A stretch of 64,000 nt of DNA from Scandinavium goeteborgense (lineage in GTDB: Bacteria; Pseudomonadota; Gammaproteobacteria; Enterobacterales; Enterobacteriaceae), in contig NZ_CP054058.1 in NCBI RefSeq assembly GCF_003935895.2, positions 2,089,177 through 2,153,176 of the forward strand, given 5' to 3'. The stretch's first letter is position 1. Every line of letters begins with the position of its first letter. Under the pieces are notes generated by a model. It was not told the DNA's origin. It worked only from the letters and a program-made list of their open reading frames with translations, and made no database searches. Position numbers and translations under genes: made by a program. This document shows positions 17,695 through 25,966 of this stretch, in pieces.

Positions 17695-18945
17695 TCATAA
17701 GGAATTGGTAACCTTTTGGGACTTAATCTGTGATGAGTTATCCAGCAGCCTAATTGCAGGAACCATACTGGCAGCTATAGTGGCGATGACTACCGCCATC
17801 GCTGAAACTAAGAGCACATTGCTGCTCCCAAAATGTATTGCAAGCGGTCCGGCGACCAGCTCACCAAAAGGAATAGCCACAAACGAACCCAGTGCATCAT
17901 AGGCGTATACTCGAGCCAATTTCTCCTGCGGAATATGCGTTTGTAGCGAATGAGCCCAGGACACGCCGAACAGGCCAAAAGCGACACCGGCAATAAAAAA
18001 AGAGGCTGTAAGCCACAATGCCGAAGCAAGCTGGCTGAGCATAAAAATCGGCACTGCGCAAAGTGATATCAATATGACGCCTATAAAGAGATCTCGCCGT
18101 GGACGCCATCGTAGGGCAAGGAACGAACCTACAATCAGGCCAACACTTTGTGCGGCAACGATAATCCCCCAATTAGTTCGTCCAAAAGAGCTATCAGCAA
18201 TCACTGGCCCGAGTACCATAACAACACCACTAAAAGCAGCATTAATAATAGTAAACTGGACAACAATCGACCAGACCCAAGCTCGACTGGCGAATTCTTT
18301 CCACCCCTCTTTTAAATCTTGCAAGATATTATCCTGGGATGGACATGCCTCAATTGATGTAGCGCGAATGAAGAAATAAAGTGGTGCAGAGACCGCGAAA
18401 CCCAGCGCATCAATTGCGAGTCCCCAACCCGGACCGACTGTACTAGTCAACATTCCACCTAACGAAGCGCCGATTACGGTACCGCTATAAATACCAAGCT
18501 GGATTAATGCGTTGGCTTCCCGCAAATTCTGTCCTGGAACAGTCTGAGGAACCAGCGCAGAGGACGCAGGTAATGCGATACCGGCAGCCGCTCCGTTCAA
18601 CGCACCGAGTAATGCCAGGCTCATCACAGTGGCTGAACCATCCAGCACCGACCATGCAACGATAGCTTGTGAAACGGCGGCTATTACTGAAGAAGAGACT
18701 AAAACGAGGCTACGTGAATAGCGGTCCGCCAGTACTCCACCAATTAACAGGAATGCAACGTTAAAAATGGAACGTGATGCGACGACGATACCTAAATCAG
18801 TGACGGCTCCGCCAATATCAAGGACTGCGAACGCAAGTGCGATCGGTGCAATACCATTACCCAGTACGGTAAACAGGCGTGCAACAAATAGATGACGAAA
18901 GGCTTTGAAGTGATAAGCTCTAGCTCTTGTGATACACGAATTCAT
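17695..18945 (-). CDS. MFS exporter of the EntS/macrolide-efflux-like group
   Basis: 416 residues, about 12 hydrophobic helices, with the motif GGVLADRYSRS after helix 2. It resembles the MFS_3 group that includes EntS and Mef-type drug exporters (for example FGVSWAHSLQTHIPQEKLARV). Base composition is more AT-rich than the flanking umuDC, and it opens a block of accessory genes (two GNATs, an APH-like kinase). No strong ribosome site is seen, so the exact start is uncertain. Export of a drug or siderophore is plausible; the substrate is unknown. Confidence 0.82.
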   Translation of the reverse strand: MNSCITRARAYHFKAFRHLFVARLFTVLGNGIAPIALAFAVLDIGGAVTDLGIVVASRSIFNVAFLLIGGVLADRYSRSLVLVSSSVIAAVSQAIVAWSVLDGSATVMSLALLGALNGAAAGIALPASSALVPQTVPGQNLREANALIQLGIYSGTVIGASLGGMLTSTVGPGWGLAIDALGFAVSAPLYFFIRATSIEACPSQDNILQDLKEGWKEFASRAWVWSIVVQFTIINAAFSGVVMVLGPVIADSSFGRTNWGIIVAAQSVGLIVGSFLALRWRPRRDLFIGVILISLCAVPIFMLSQLASALWLTASFFIAGVAFGLFGVSWAHSLQTHIPQEKLARVYAYDALGSFVAIPFGELVAGPLAIHFGSSNVLLVSAMAVVIATIAASMVPAIRLLDNSSQIKSQKVTNSL

Positions 18946-19068
18946 TGGGGTAATGGCTTCCGGGAAAGAGGATGTTTTTTAGAATACCTGCATTTCAACA
19001 ATATTTGAGCATAAACTGAAAATTGCACAATATTATGGATTTTCAATATAGACAGACATAGAGGCAGC

Positions 19069-19082
19069 TCTTCGCTCATAGC
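19069..19082 (+). repeat. Dispersed 14-mer in the accessory block, copy 1
   Basis: TCTTCGCTCATAGC, identical to 20380-20393; a close variant (TCCTTGCTCATAGC) is at 19677-19690. All copies lie between genes of the 17.7-21.4 kb block. Confidence 0.6.
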
Positions 19083-19121
19083 GGACAGTAATCAATCAAA
19101 CATCTCCTTTGTGCTGTGAGT

Positions 19122-19559
19122 TCAACCGATGGATGCAACACATTGGTCATTACCGGTCCAAACCAATGCCATACCTTCACTTGCTGGACGAACCTTTTTA
19201 AAACCGAATTTTTCATATAGCTCCGGAACGTCAGCCACGAGCGTAATATAGGCACCTGGTGACACATGCTTTTCAAACCAAGACATTAAATTCTGCATCA
19301 TCTTTCGACCAAGACCGTTTCCTTGATGATCCGGGTCAACAGCAATATCGACAATCTCAAAGTTCAGGGCACCATCGCCGATGATGCGCCCCATCCCAAC
19401 AATTACCCCAGCATACTCAATATGAACCCCGTAGCAGCTTCCAGGAAGTGCACGTCTCACGGCATCCAGTGGACGAGGCGTTAAACCGGATATGACGCGT
19501 AAACGGCAGAAATCATCTGCAGGCGGAACAGTGTTAATGAAAACGTATTTCTGATGCAT
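19122..19559 (-). CDS. GNAT-family N-acetyltransferase
   Basis: 145 residues of the GNAT fold. The acetyl-CoA motif A is clear: VDIAVDPDHQGNGLGRKMM (about residues 71-89), followed by the motif B region VPELYEKFGFKKV. The N-terminal part (LTPRPLDAVRRALPGSCYG) is typical of small enterobacterial GNATs of unknown substrate. It is divergent from the second GNAT at 19839. Base composition is AT-richer than the core genes, suggesting acquisition. Substrate unknown. Confidence 0.82.
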   Translation of the reverse strand: MHQKYVFINTVPPADDFCRLRVISGLTPRPLDAVRRALPGSCYGVHIEYAGVIVGMGRIIGDGALNFEIVDIAVDPDHQGNGLGRKMMQNLMSWFEKHVSPGAYITLVADVPELYEKFGFKKVRPASEGMALVWTGNDQCVASIG

Positions 19560-19838
19560 TTCCTACATCCAGTACAGTTAGCCATTCATTAAAATTAACA
19601 ATACACTAACATTGTTAAGATCTAAATAATGTATCGCCACGACTTCGCTTGTCATCTGGCAGCGGCTAATGTCTGCTCCTTGCTCATAGCTGCTACCAGC
19701 GGCTAAGTGCTAATAACAAACATTAGCAATATAGGTGGTTTTAAAAGATGTGCTGTAGAGATCTTTGGTGATAGCTCCACCGCTTTGACTTGTCGTTAGG
19801 CTATGATAAATCATTATATTTTGCTTAAAGGAGCATAC

Positions 19839-20324
19839 ATGTACATCACCCTCTGCAAACCATACGAATATGATGAGTTGGTTGATATTTTTATCGAAAT
19901 GGAAACCTACTATAACCAAAGACTTTGCCTGTTGAGGAGTGACATGTCCGCTTATCTGAAGGATAAGGTCTTTGCAGCCAACTCCAGTACTGAAGTTCAC
20001 AAAGTGGTTTGTGATGGTGTCATAGCTGCGTTTTCATGTGTTTCAGTGATGTACCCCTCACCACGTTTCAGTGGACAAATGTTCATCAAAGAGCTTTTTG
20101 TTTCTGCACCTTTCAGAAGGGCAGGAATTGGCAGAAAGCTGATGGGTTTTATCGCAAGCCATGCTCAAGAGCGGGGGTGCTTTCAACTCGATTGGTTATC
20201 GGTGTCAGCAGATCCATTAGCACAGAAGTTTTATGAGTCTCTCGGTGCTCAGGTTATCAAGAGCGTTAATTACCATCGGGTTTTTGGTCAAACATTAGAT
20301 GAGCTTGCCCGTGGTGCCGACTGA
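19839..20324 (+). CDS. GNAT-family N-acetyltransferase
   Basis: 161 residues starting MYITLCKPYEYDEL. An AAGGAG lies 6 bases before the ATG at 19839, which is chosen over an upstream in-frame ATG at 19803. Motif A is seen as ELFVSAPFRRAGIGRKLM, motif B as DPLAQKFYESLGAQVI. It is not closely similar to its divergent neighbour at 19122-19559. Substrate unknown; detoxification of an antibiotic or amine is one possibility, unsupported by specific residues. Confidence 0.83.
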   Translation: MYITLCKPYEYDELVDIFIEMETYYNQRLCLLRSDMSAYLKDKVFAANSSTEVHKVVCDGVIAAFSCVSVMYPSPRFSGQMFIKELFVSAPFRRAGIGRKLMGFIASHAQERGCFQLDWLSVSADPLAQKFYESLGAQVIKSVNYHRVFGQTLDELARGAD

Positions 20325-20379
20325 AGTATCCAAGCAAAGCTATTCCCTGTCGATAAACACACCATAATGATAGGTCCGT

Positions 20380-20393
20380 TCTTCGCTCATAGC
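20380..20393 (+). repeat. Dispersed 14-mer in the accessory block, copy 2
   Basis: TCTTCGCTCATAGC, identical to 19069-19082. It lies between the second GNAT gene and the APH-fold gene. Confidence 0.6.
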
Positions 20394-20556
20394 CAAAGTC
20401 CTTGCACCCAAGCTTGTCCTTTTCGTGCCAGAAATGGCCTTTCACACTTCACAATATGCTAACTATAGAGTGGTGATCTGGACACGTGACTGGCAGATTG
20501 CGCTAAACTCAAATCCCTCTGAATTAATCAATCGGTCAACGTTAAAGGCAATATGT

Positions 20557-21345
20557 ATGTCTGATGATAATTTATCACGCATGGGTACTGCCAAAGTGAG
20601 GCTTTTGGTGGATGACGCAGGCAATCAAGTCATCGAAAAATTTCCTGTCAATGATGTCGAGTTCAGTTTTTACCAACATGCTGCCAGGCATCTAGCTCAA
20701 GTGGACATTTCTACCCCAAAGCTGTTGTTTGCCGATCCATCTAGGCGCAAGTTAAGACTTGAGCATATACCGCACCAAGTTGATCAGAACGAAGTTGCAC
20801 GAGACGGCGTATTGGAAATTCTGTCTCGCTTACATTGCTATCCACCTGAGCCTTCATGGGTTTATCACAATCACACCTGGTCAGAAGCAGCCCTCGAAAA
20901 ATCTCTCATATTATTGGCATTACCGGGTAGAGCAGCAAAACAGTTGCGCTATTTTCAGCAAGCAAGTGATGCTCTTTTCAGTGGTCATTGCTTAATTTCG
21001 GGCGACAGTAATGCGGGTAATTGGGGAAAAAGGGAGCACGGTGATTTAGTTCTTTTCGACTGGGAGAGATTCAGCACTGGTAGTCCAGCCATTGATCTTG
21101 CCCCACTTATAAAGGGGATGGGTTCTAAACAAAAGTTTATTGAGTTTGCTGAACGCTATAACTGTATATCGCGTAATTATAATCTTACTGATTTAGCTAA
21201 AGAAATTGCAATTGCTAAAGCATGGATAGTTACCGAGGTTGTCATACTGCTTAATGAACGCCAAAAAAGTGATTTTCAATTCTATCTCAACTGGTACAGA
21301 GAATATCTTCCCGCCTGGTTAGATGACACTTTAAAAATGCTTTGA
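20557..21345 (+). CDS. APH/choline-kinase-fold phosphotransferase
   Basis: 262 residues. The C-terminal half has the APH-type catalytic pattern: ISGDSNAGNWG (normally HGDxxxxN) followed by LVLFDWERFSTGSPAIDLAPL (DWE and the second Asp). The His of the usual HGD is replaced by Ser, but Asp and Asn are kept, so activity is possible. The N-terminal lobe has an EKFPVNDVEFSFYQHAA region with a candidate Lys and Glu. The start at 20557 follows AAAGG at normal spacing; an in-frame ATG at 20425 would add 44 poor-looking residues. The substrate may be a small alcohol or an antibiotic; unknown. Confidence 0.75.
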   Translation: MSDDNLSRMGTAKVRLLVDDAGNQVIEKFPVNDVEFSFYQHAARHLAQVDISTPKLLFADPSRRKLRLEHIPHQVDQNEVARDGVLEILSRLHCYPPEPSWVYHNHTWSEAALEKSLILLALPGRAAKQLRYFQQASDALFSGHCLISGDSNAGNWGKREHGDLVLFDWERFSTGSPAIDLAPLIKGMGSKQKFIEFAERYNCISRNYNLTDLAKEIAIAKAWIVTEVVILLNERQKSDFQFYLNWYREYLPAWLDDTLKML

Positions 21346-21422
21346 TGATACGTTTTCGGGCTGCCAGAACCGAGATATGGGAAATCACCCGCGACGGACA
21401 AGTTGAAGACCAGATTCTATAA
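21345..21422 (+). pseudogene. 25-codon ORF or C-terminal gene remnant before a terminator
   Basis: ATG at 21345 overlaps the stop of the preceding kinase gene (TGATG) and runs 25 codons (ending EIWEITRDGQVEDQIL) to a stop that touches a perfect terminator. The composition is more GC-rich and hydrophilic than the preceding gene. It could be a small coupled gene or, more likely, the 3' stump of a chromosomal gene cut off when the accessory block came in. Not recognised. Confidence 0.3.
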
Positions 21423-21452
21423 ACAAAAATGCCCTTTCGGGCATTTTTGTTT
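21421..21452. terminator. Strong bidirectional terminator
   Basis: 14-bp perfect inverted repeat AAACAAAAATGCCC / GGGCATTTTTGTTT with loop TTTC. It has A/T tracts on both sides and lies between the convergent accessory block and the 24-residue gene. Confidence 0.92.
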
Positions 21453-21506
21453 TGCTTGCAACTATCTGGATATGGCGGATTAACGTGCCGCGTTGTTACG
21501 CAAGCA

Positions 21507-21581
21507 TTAATGGACAAACAGCGCAATCAGGATAATGATTGGAATGGGTACGCCTAAAAAGAAAAGCAGTAATGAGCGCAT
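21507..21581 (-). CDS. 24-residue hydrophobic membrane microprotein
   Basis: A 24-codon gene, MRSLLLFFLGVPIPIIILIALFVH, cited here in two parts: N-terminal MRSLLLFFLGVPIP, then IIILIALFVH. It has a single transmembrane segment with a Pro-Ile-Pro kink. A GAGAGG ribosome site precedes the ATG at 21581. It follows the PhnA-like membrane protein gene by 25 bases on the same strand. Similar tiny proteins with a GVPIPIII core occur next to PhnA-like genes in rhizobia as I recall, supporting a real gene pair. Function unknown. Confidence 0.72.
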   Translation of the reverse strand: MRSLLLFFLGVPIPIIILIALFVH

Positions 21582-21606
21582 TGTAAACCTCTCGCATTAT
21601 TAAAGA

Positions 21607-22596
21607 TTATAAATCACGTTGACGGCCACCGAAGGTTGCACACAGGCTGGCTACGAAGGCCCCCGCCAGCAGAGAAATGAATGTCCAGAGCATGAGATAG
21701 CTCGTAGTTTTACGTGCGGTATCAGCAGCTTGCTGCGCTTTCTCCTTCGTTTCTTTTAATTTAGCTTGCGCTTTGTCATAGGTGGTCTGTACTCGCTGTT
21801 CAGCCTCTTGCTGACTGATACCCGTATTTTGAGCAATCAGTTGGGCGATATACTGACGATCGTCCTGGGGCAAGGCGCCGGTAGTAATGCTGTTGGCAAA
21901 TATCCCGGTCACTTCGCCTAACTGTGCAGGAGAAACGGATTGATGAGATGCTGAGGGTGCTGCAGGATCCGAAGCCGCAGTGGGTGAAGTGGGATCGCTT
22001 GCACCGTTTGCAGGTGTGGCAGGCGTGTTCGCCCTGAACAGCGAGTTAACGAAATAGTTCATTGACGAACCGGATACTGCGGACGACCCGTTCGCCATAC
22101 TCGCTGCGCCAGTCGCCGTGGCCACCGCAGCCCCACCGGCAACGGTACCCACGATTTTAGCCCCGCCTCCAACGATGGCACCCATTGTGCTCGTTAACAG
22201 CGCAGCAGATACCAGCGCCGCCACAGCCCAGGCCAAAAAACCATGGGCAGTATCGCGGAAGTAAACTTCATCGGTGTGGGTATCAACCCATTTCGTGCGT
22301 AGCCGTCCGGATAAATAGCCTCCCATACCCGACGCAACGATTTGAGTGAACGTCAACCAGGCTATGGCAGCGATACCCACGGTACCTGCGTCAAGTCCAC
22401 GACTTTCCCATGGCGAAACGGACGTAAGACCTAAACCGGCACCCAGCATAAGCAAAATTAAAGAGAGGGATGCCGCGGCTGCCGCGCCAGCAAAGATGGC
22501 ACCCCATGATACGGCGCTGGTGCTCGCGGCGGGTAGGGGCAGACGCGTATCGGGATACGTAGTGTTAACAGTGGCGTGTTCGTGAATGTCAGTCAT
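21607..22596 (-). CDS. PhnA-like conserved membrane protein
   Basis: 329 residues. N-terminal half: SAVSWGAIFAGAAAAASLSLILLMLGAGLGL, cited here only by its first part SAVSWGAIFAGAAAAA (about residues 27-42), then TFTQIVASGMGGYLSGRLR and several helices. The middle is a low-complexity Ala/Pro/Ser-rich stretch (about 190-220). A coiled segment with KAQAKLKETKEKAQQAADTA (about 275-294) is followed by a last membrane helix. The family is often named PhnA-like in Rhizobiales but has no link to phosphonate use. It forms an apparent operon with the 24-residue gene. Function unknown; stress-related envelope roles are speculative. Confidence 0.8.
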   Translation of the reverse strand: MTDIHEHATVNTTYPDTRLPLPAASTSAVSWGAIFAGAAAAASLSLILLMLGAGLGLTSVSPWESRGLDAGTVGIAAIAWLTFTQIVASGMGGYLSGRLRTKWVDTHTDEVYFRDTAHGFLAWAVAALVSAALLTSTMGAIVGGGAKIVGTVAGGAAVATATGAASMANGSSAVSGSSMNYFVNSLFRANTPATPANGASDPTSPTAASDPAAPSASHQSVSPAQLGEVTGIFANSITTGALPQDDRQYIAQLIAQNTGISQQEAEQRVQTTYDKAQAKLKETKEKAQQAADTARKTTSYLMLWTFISLLAGAFVASLCATFGGRQRDL

Positions 22597-22943
22597 AGCT
22601 GTTTTCCTTTAATTAATCTTTGCGTTCGGAACCAGGAACTGATTGAAGAAACGGGAAAAATTATCACCTTCAACATTAAGACTCTTCAGGAGTCGGGGAA
22701 TGCCATGGATAAAAAGGAAGGCTGTAAAACCTAAAAAACCAGAACTAAATAATCACAGTGGAAATTTATTCCACGAACTAAGGATAGTAGATAATTTTGC
22801 GCTAAATTGATTTTAAACGTTAAGAATCCGCTACCCTTTAAGATAGCGGATTTTATAGTGAGCCTTAGATTGACCCGGCGTATCAGAGTTAATGGCAACA
22901 GAATTACGCGAAGCTGGTACTACCGTATGTCATGCCAGTGGAT
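22597..22943. other. Intergenic region with a terminator
   Basis: About 350 AT-rich bases between the PhnA-like gene start and the DMT gene end. It holds the presumed PhnA-like promoter and the terminator at 22825-22855. No gene is supported. Confidence 0.5.
22825..22855. terminator. Rho-independent terminator
   Basis: AATCCGCTA / TAGCGGATT 9-bp stem with a 10-base loop, followed on the + side by TTTTAT. It lies downstream of the - strand DUF606 transporter pair. Confidence 0.75.
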
Positions 22944-23432
22944 TCAATTGCGGGCTGATGTCTGACTCGCTTTTTCAGTTGGAATGGTCTTCGCTTTACT
23001 GCTGGAGTAAATGAAAAAGAGCGCGATACCCAGGCAGATGACAGCGCCAAGGCGTGTCATAGAGAAGTGAATCGCTTCATTGCCTAACCAGCCAAAATTA
23101 TCAATCAGCATACTCATTGCCAACTGGCCAAAGATCACCGCCACAGTCGCAACGGCAGCCCCAATCCGCTGCACTGCAACGACCATAATGACGATGTAAG
23201 GCACTCCACACAGGGCACCCATTAGCTGCCATTTAGGGACATCAAGCAGGGTTACGGCATGTTTGGATTCGAAGAAGAAAATGAGCAATGCAGTCACCAG
23301 TGCACCAACGGAGAAAGTCAGAAATGCACTGCGGAAAACGCCAACGTGACTTCCTAACTTTCCACCAATCGCAGCCTGCATACTCAGAACAGCGCCGCCA
23401 ACGACAGCCAGAATAATCATCAAAATATTCAC
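22944..23432 (-). CDS. DUF606 (YdcZ-type) DMT-family transporter, second of a pair
   Basis: 162 residues with five hydrophobic helices, belonging to the short DMT transporters with DUF606 (E. coli YdcZ). Motifs: GGAVLSMQAAIGGKLG near the N-terminus, and GAVICLGIALFFIYSSSK at the C-terminus. The start is GTG at 23432, 9 bases after the stop of its partner, which encodes a similar half-size protein. Such proteins probably act as heterodimers. A divergent LysR regulator lies beyond the partner gene. Substrate unknown. Confidence 0.82.
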   Translation of the reverse strand: MNILMIILAVVGGAVLSMQAAIGGKLGSHVGVFRSAFLTFSVGALVTALLIFFFESKHAVTLLDVPKWQLMGALCGVPYIVIMVVAVQRIGAAVATVAVIFGQLAMSMLIDNFGWLGNEAIHFSMTRLGAVICLGIALFFIYSSSKAKTIPTEKASQTSARN

Positions 23433-23441
23433 AAATTCATC

Positions 23442-23876
23442 TCAACCTTTTGTCATGAGGAACAAGGCAGCAATAATAAAAATCAGAGCAATAATACGTT
23501 TGCTGTCAATCTTACGATGGGCAGTCCCGAAGAGACCGAAGTGGTCAATCACCAGGCTTTTAGAAACTTGCCCTGCCAGGATACCGATCATCGTCATCGC
23601 GATCCCAATACTGGGAACGGCAACGGTAAGAATGACAACGTATACCGGGCCCAGAATGCCACCTAACAGCGTCCAGGAAGGCTGAGTAAAATAAGATGGG
23701 CTGTTACGAGGGCTGAAAAACAGCATTAACAGGAATGTCAGCGCTGCGCCGACACCAAAAATACTAAACGTTGCCCATAAGTCTCCGACTTCACTTCCCA
23801 ATGGTCCTAATAATCCGGCTTCAACGGATAATCCCATCCCGCCAGCCACGACGAGCAATATTAATAAAAGCTGCAT
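23442..23876 (-). CDS. DUF606 (YdcZ-type) DMT-family transporter, first of a pair
   Basis: 144 residues with five predicted helices, similar to the downstream 162-residue protein (GGMGLSVEAGLLGPLGSEVG and PSWTLLGGILGPVYVVIL correspond to its first and third segments). Paired half-size DMT proteins of this type are common. It is divergent from a LysR regulator starting 97 bases away, which probably controls the pair. Substrate unknown. Confidence 0.82.
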   Translation of the reverse strand: MQLLLILLVVAGGMGLSVEAGLLGPLGSEVGDLWATFSIFGVGAALTFLLMLFFSPRNSPSYFTQPSWTLLGGILGPVYVVILTVAVPSIGIAMTMIGILAGQVSKSLVIDHFGLFGTAHRKIDSKRIIALIFIIAALFLMTKG

Positions 23877-23973
23877 AAAACAGTCTCCGGTGGTTTAGGG
23901 AGAGGATCCTATAACAGCCATCAATGATGAAAAACGGTATAATCCAGGAAACACCTTTGCAGGAATCAGGATA

Positions 23974-24909
23974 ATGTATGATCCCAGTGCTATAAATTTT
24001 CGGACTCTTTTGTTTTTTATAGGTGTCTTTGATACACAGAGTTTTTCGGCTGTAGCGAGACGTGAAGGGGTCTCTGCTTCTATGGTTTCGCGTGTCATTC
24101 TTCAACTCGAAGACACGCTTGGACAGCAGCTTTTTTATCGTAATACTCGCGCGGTTATTCCCACAGAAGCCGGAAGGTTATTTGTCGATTATGCCCGCGC
24201 GATGACAGAGCAGCTGAGTGAAGCCCGTATAGAGATGCTGGACAGATCGCTTGAACCGGCGGGGCTGATAAGGATTAATGCGCCTGTCTTCTTCGGCCAG
24301 CGCCATATTGCCCCCTGGCTGACAGAACTTTCAGTACGCTATCCCCGGTTACAGATTGAGCTCACGCAAACTGATGATTATATTGATCCCCACCGGGATG
24401 CTTCTGACGTTATTTTCAGAATTGGTACACTTACGGATTCCTCTTTCCATGCTCGTATTTTTGGAACCCAACAATATCACCTGGTAGCCTCTCCTGCTTA
24501 TATTGAGAAATATGGAGCGCCGGAATTTCCCGTTGATTTGAATAATCATAAATGCCTGGTGTACAGAGGATCATCGGGTCCAAATCGTTGGTTATTCAGA
24601 GAGCCAGGGAGGAGCTGGACTCACCATCCTGTTAACGGACTCCTGACGTCCAATAATGCAGAGTCTCTGCTTACCGGCGCCCTTGGCGGTATGGGGATGG
24701 TGCTATTTCCTGACTGGCTTATTGGTGACAGCATAAAAAAAGGCGACCTGTTGAGAGTCATGTTGAACTTCGAGGCCGCAATCAACACAGAGCCTCAGCA
24801 TATCGCCGCCATCTACCCCAATGCGCGGCACCCTCCGTTGAACGTAAGGGCCGTTATTGATTACTTTGTTGACGTATTCGGGACACCTCTTTACTGGCAA
24901 TTTGAATAA
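23974..24909 (+). CDS. LysR-family transcriptional regulator (CrgA-like)
   Basis: 311 residues. The N-terminal LysR helix-turn-helix has FRTLLFFIGVFDTQSFSAVA, then ASMVSRVILQLEDTLGQQLF. The substrate-binding domain runs from about residue 95 to 300 and includes the LVASPAYIEKYGAPEFPVDL motif characteristic of the CrgA/AaeR-type subgroup. It is divergent from the DUF606 transporter pair and likely controls it. It ends two bases before the stop of a convergent second LysR gene. Confidence 0.88.
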   Translation: MYDPSAINFRTLLFFIGVFDTQSFSAVARREGVSASMVSRVILQLEDTLGQQLFYRNTRAVIPTEAGRLFVDYARAMTEQLSEARIEMLDRSLEPAGLIRINAPVFFGQRHIAPWLTELSVRYPRLQIELTQTDDYIDPHRDASDVIFRIGTLTDSSFHARIFGTQQYHLVASPAYIEKYGAPEFPVDLNNHKCLVYRGSSGPNRWLFREPGRSWTHHPVNGLLTSNNAESLLTGALGGMGMVLFPDWLIGDSIKKGDLLRVMLNFEAAINTEPQHIAAIYPNARHPPLNVRAVIDYFVDVFGTPLYWQFE

Positions 24910-24911
24910 CC

Positions 24912-25799
24912 TTAAATTCGCAATGTATCGATAACCGCTCGCAGAGCGGGCGACACATTGCGGTGCGGATAATAGAGAAATGAGCCTTCCAGGCGCTGGC
25001 TGTAGCGTTGTAAAACTCTGATGAGCGTCCCCTGTTCTATATCATCGGACACCAACTCTTCCGGGACATAAGCCAGCCCCAGTCCTAGCCTGGCGGCTTT
25101 GGCTTCCATATAGCTGTCAGCGAAAGCCCACTGTCCCTGCGGCCGATGGGTAATTTTTTTACCCTCCTGGTGAAGTTCCCATGCGTACAGGCTTCCGTCG
25201 CCAAACTGATACGCAATGCAGGGATGAACCGCTAAATCAGCGGGAACTTGCGGAAAGCCATAGCGACGAAAGTGATCTGGCGTACCGACAATGGCCATCT
25301 CCATGTCGGGGGAAATACGAACAGCAATCATGCCACTGCCCACTTCTGGCCCCAGACGTATACCGGCATCGAATCTCTCCGCAATAATATCGACAAACCG
25401 ACTTTCGCTGATGAGCTCCAGTCGGATGTCGGGGTAGTGTTGCTTAAACACCGCAAGCTTCGGCAGGAGCCATTTATCAATAGCGTGTTGACTGGCATTG
25501 ATGCGTACCGTACCTGAAGGGGACTGGCGATAATAGGCCAGCGTGGCGAGCCCCATATCTAACGCGTCGAATCCTGATTCAAGCGTCCGATAGAGTTGCT
25601 CCCCGGCATGGGTGAGCGAAAGTCTGCGCGTGGTGCGCACCAGAAGTTGAACACCCAGTCGTTCTTCAAGTTCGCGCACAGAACGGCTGATTCCTGATTG
25701 TGCCAGGCCAATGCGTTGTGCCGCTGCGGTAAAACTCCCCTCCCGCACCACCTGCATGAACAGGAATAAATCGTTGTAGTTTTCCCGTTTCGCCATCAT
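24912..25799 (-). CDS. LysR-family transcriptional regulator
   Basis: 295 residues. The HTH has FLFMQVVREGSFTAAAQRIGL, here read as FLFMQVVREGSFTAAAQ, followed by QSGISRSVRELEERLGVQL. The effector domain carries IVGTPDHFRRYGFPQVPADL. Two adjacent ATGs (25799, 25796) are possible, with GGAG at better spacing to the second. It is divergent from the hydrolase gene (25967), so it is the likely regulator of the hydrolase-MFS-Vat stretch. Ligand unknown. Confidence 0.88.
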   Translation of the reverse strand: MMAKRENYNDLFLFMQVVREGSFTAAAQRIGLAQSGISRSVRELEERLGVQLLVRTTRRLSLTHAGEQLYRTLESGFDALDMGLATLAYYRQSPSGTVRINASQHAIDKWLLPKLAVFKQHYPDIRLELISESRFVDIIAERFDAGIRLGPEVGSGMIAVRISPDMEMAIVGTPDHFRRYGFPQVPADLAVHPCIAYQFGDGSLYAWELHQEGKKITHRPQGQWAFADSYMEAKAARLGLGLAYVPEELVSDDIEQGTLIRVLQRYSQRLEGSFLYYPHRNVSPALRAVIDTLRI

Positions 25800-25966
25800 C
25801 CCGCTCCCGTAATTGCATCGCTATTTAGAACAATATGGTATTAATCCTAGCATTTATTCCCTCTAATCATCACTATTACTGCTAACTATAATGAGCGCAT
25901 TGCAACAAAGCACAGCAGCGTTGTCTGTATGAAACCTGTCTCCATCACGATTTCAGGAGCATTTTG

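Noticed and set aside
19795..19801. GTTAGGC, an integron attC-type core site near the GNAT genes
   Set aside because: No matching RYYYAAC partner or folded attC palindrome around it, and no integrase; a chance 7-mer.
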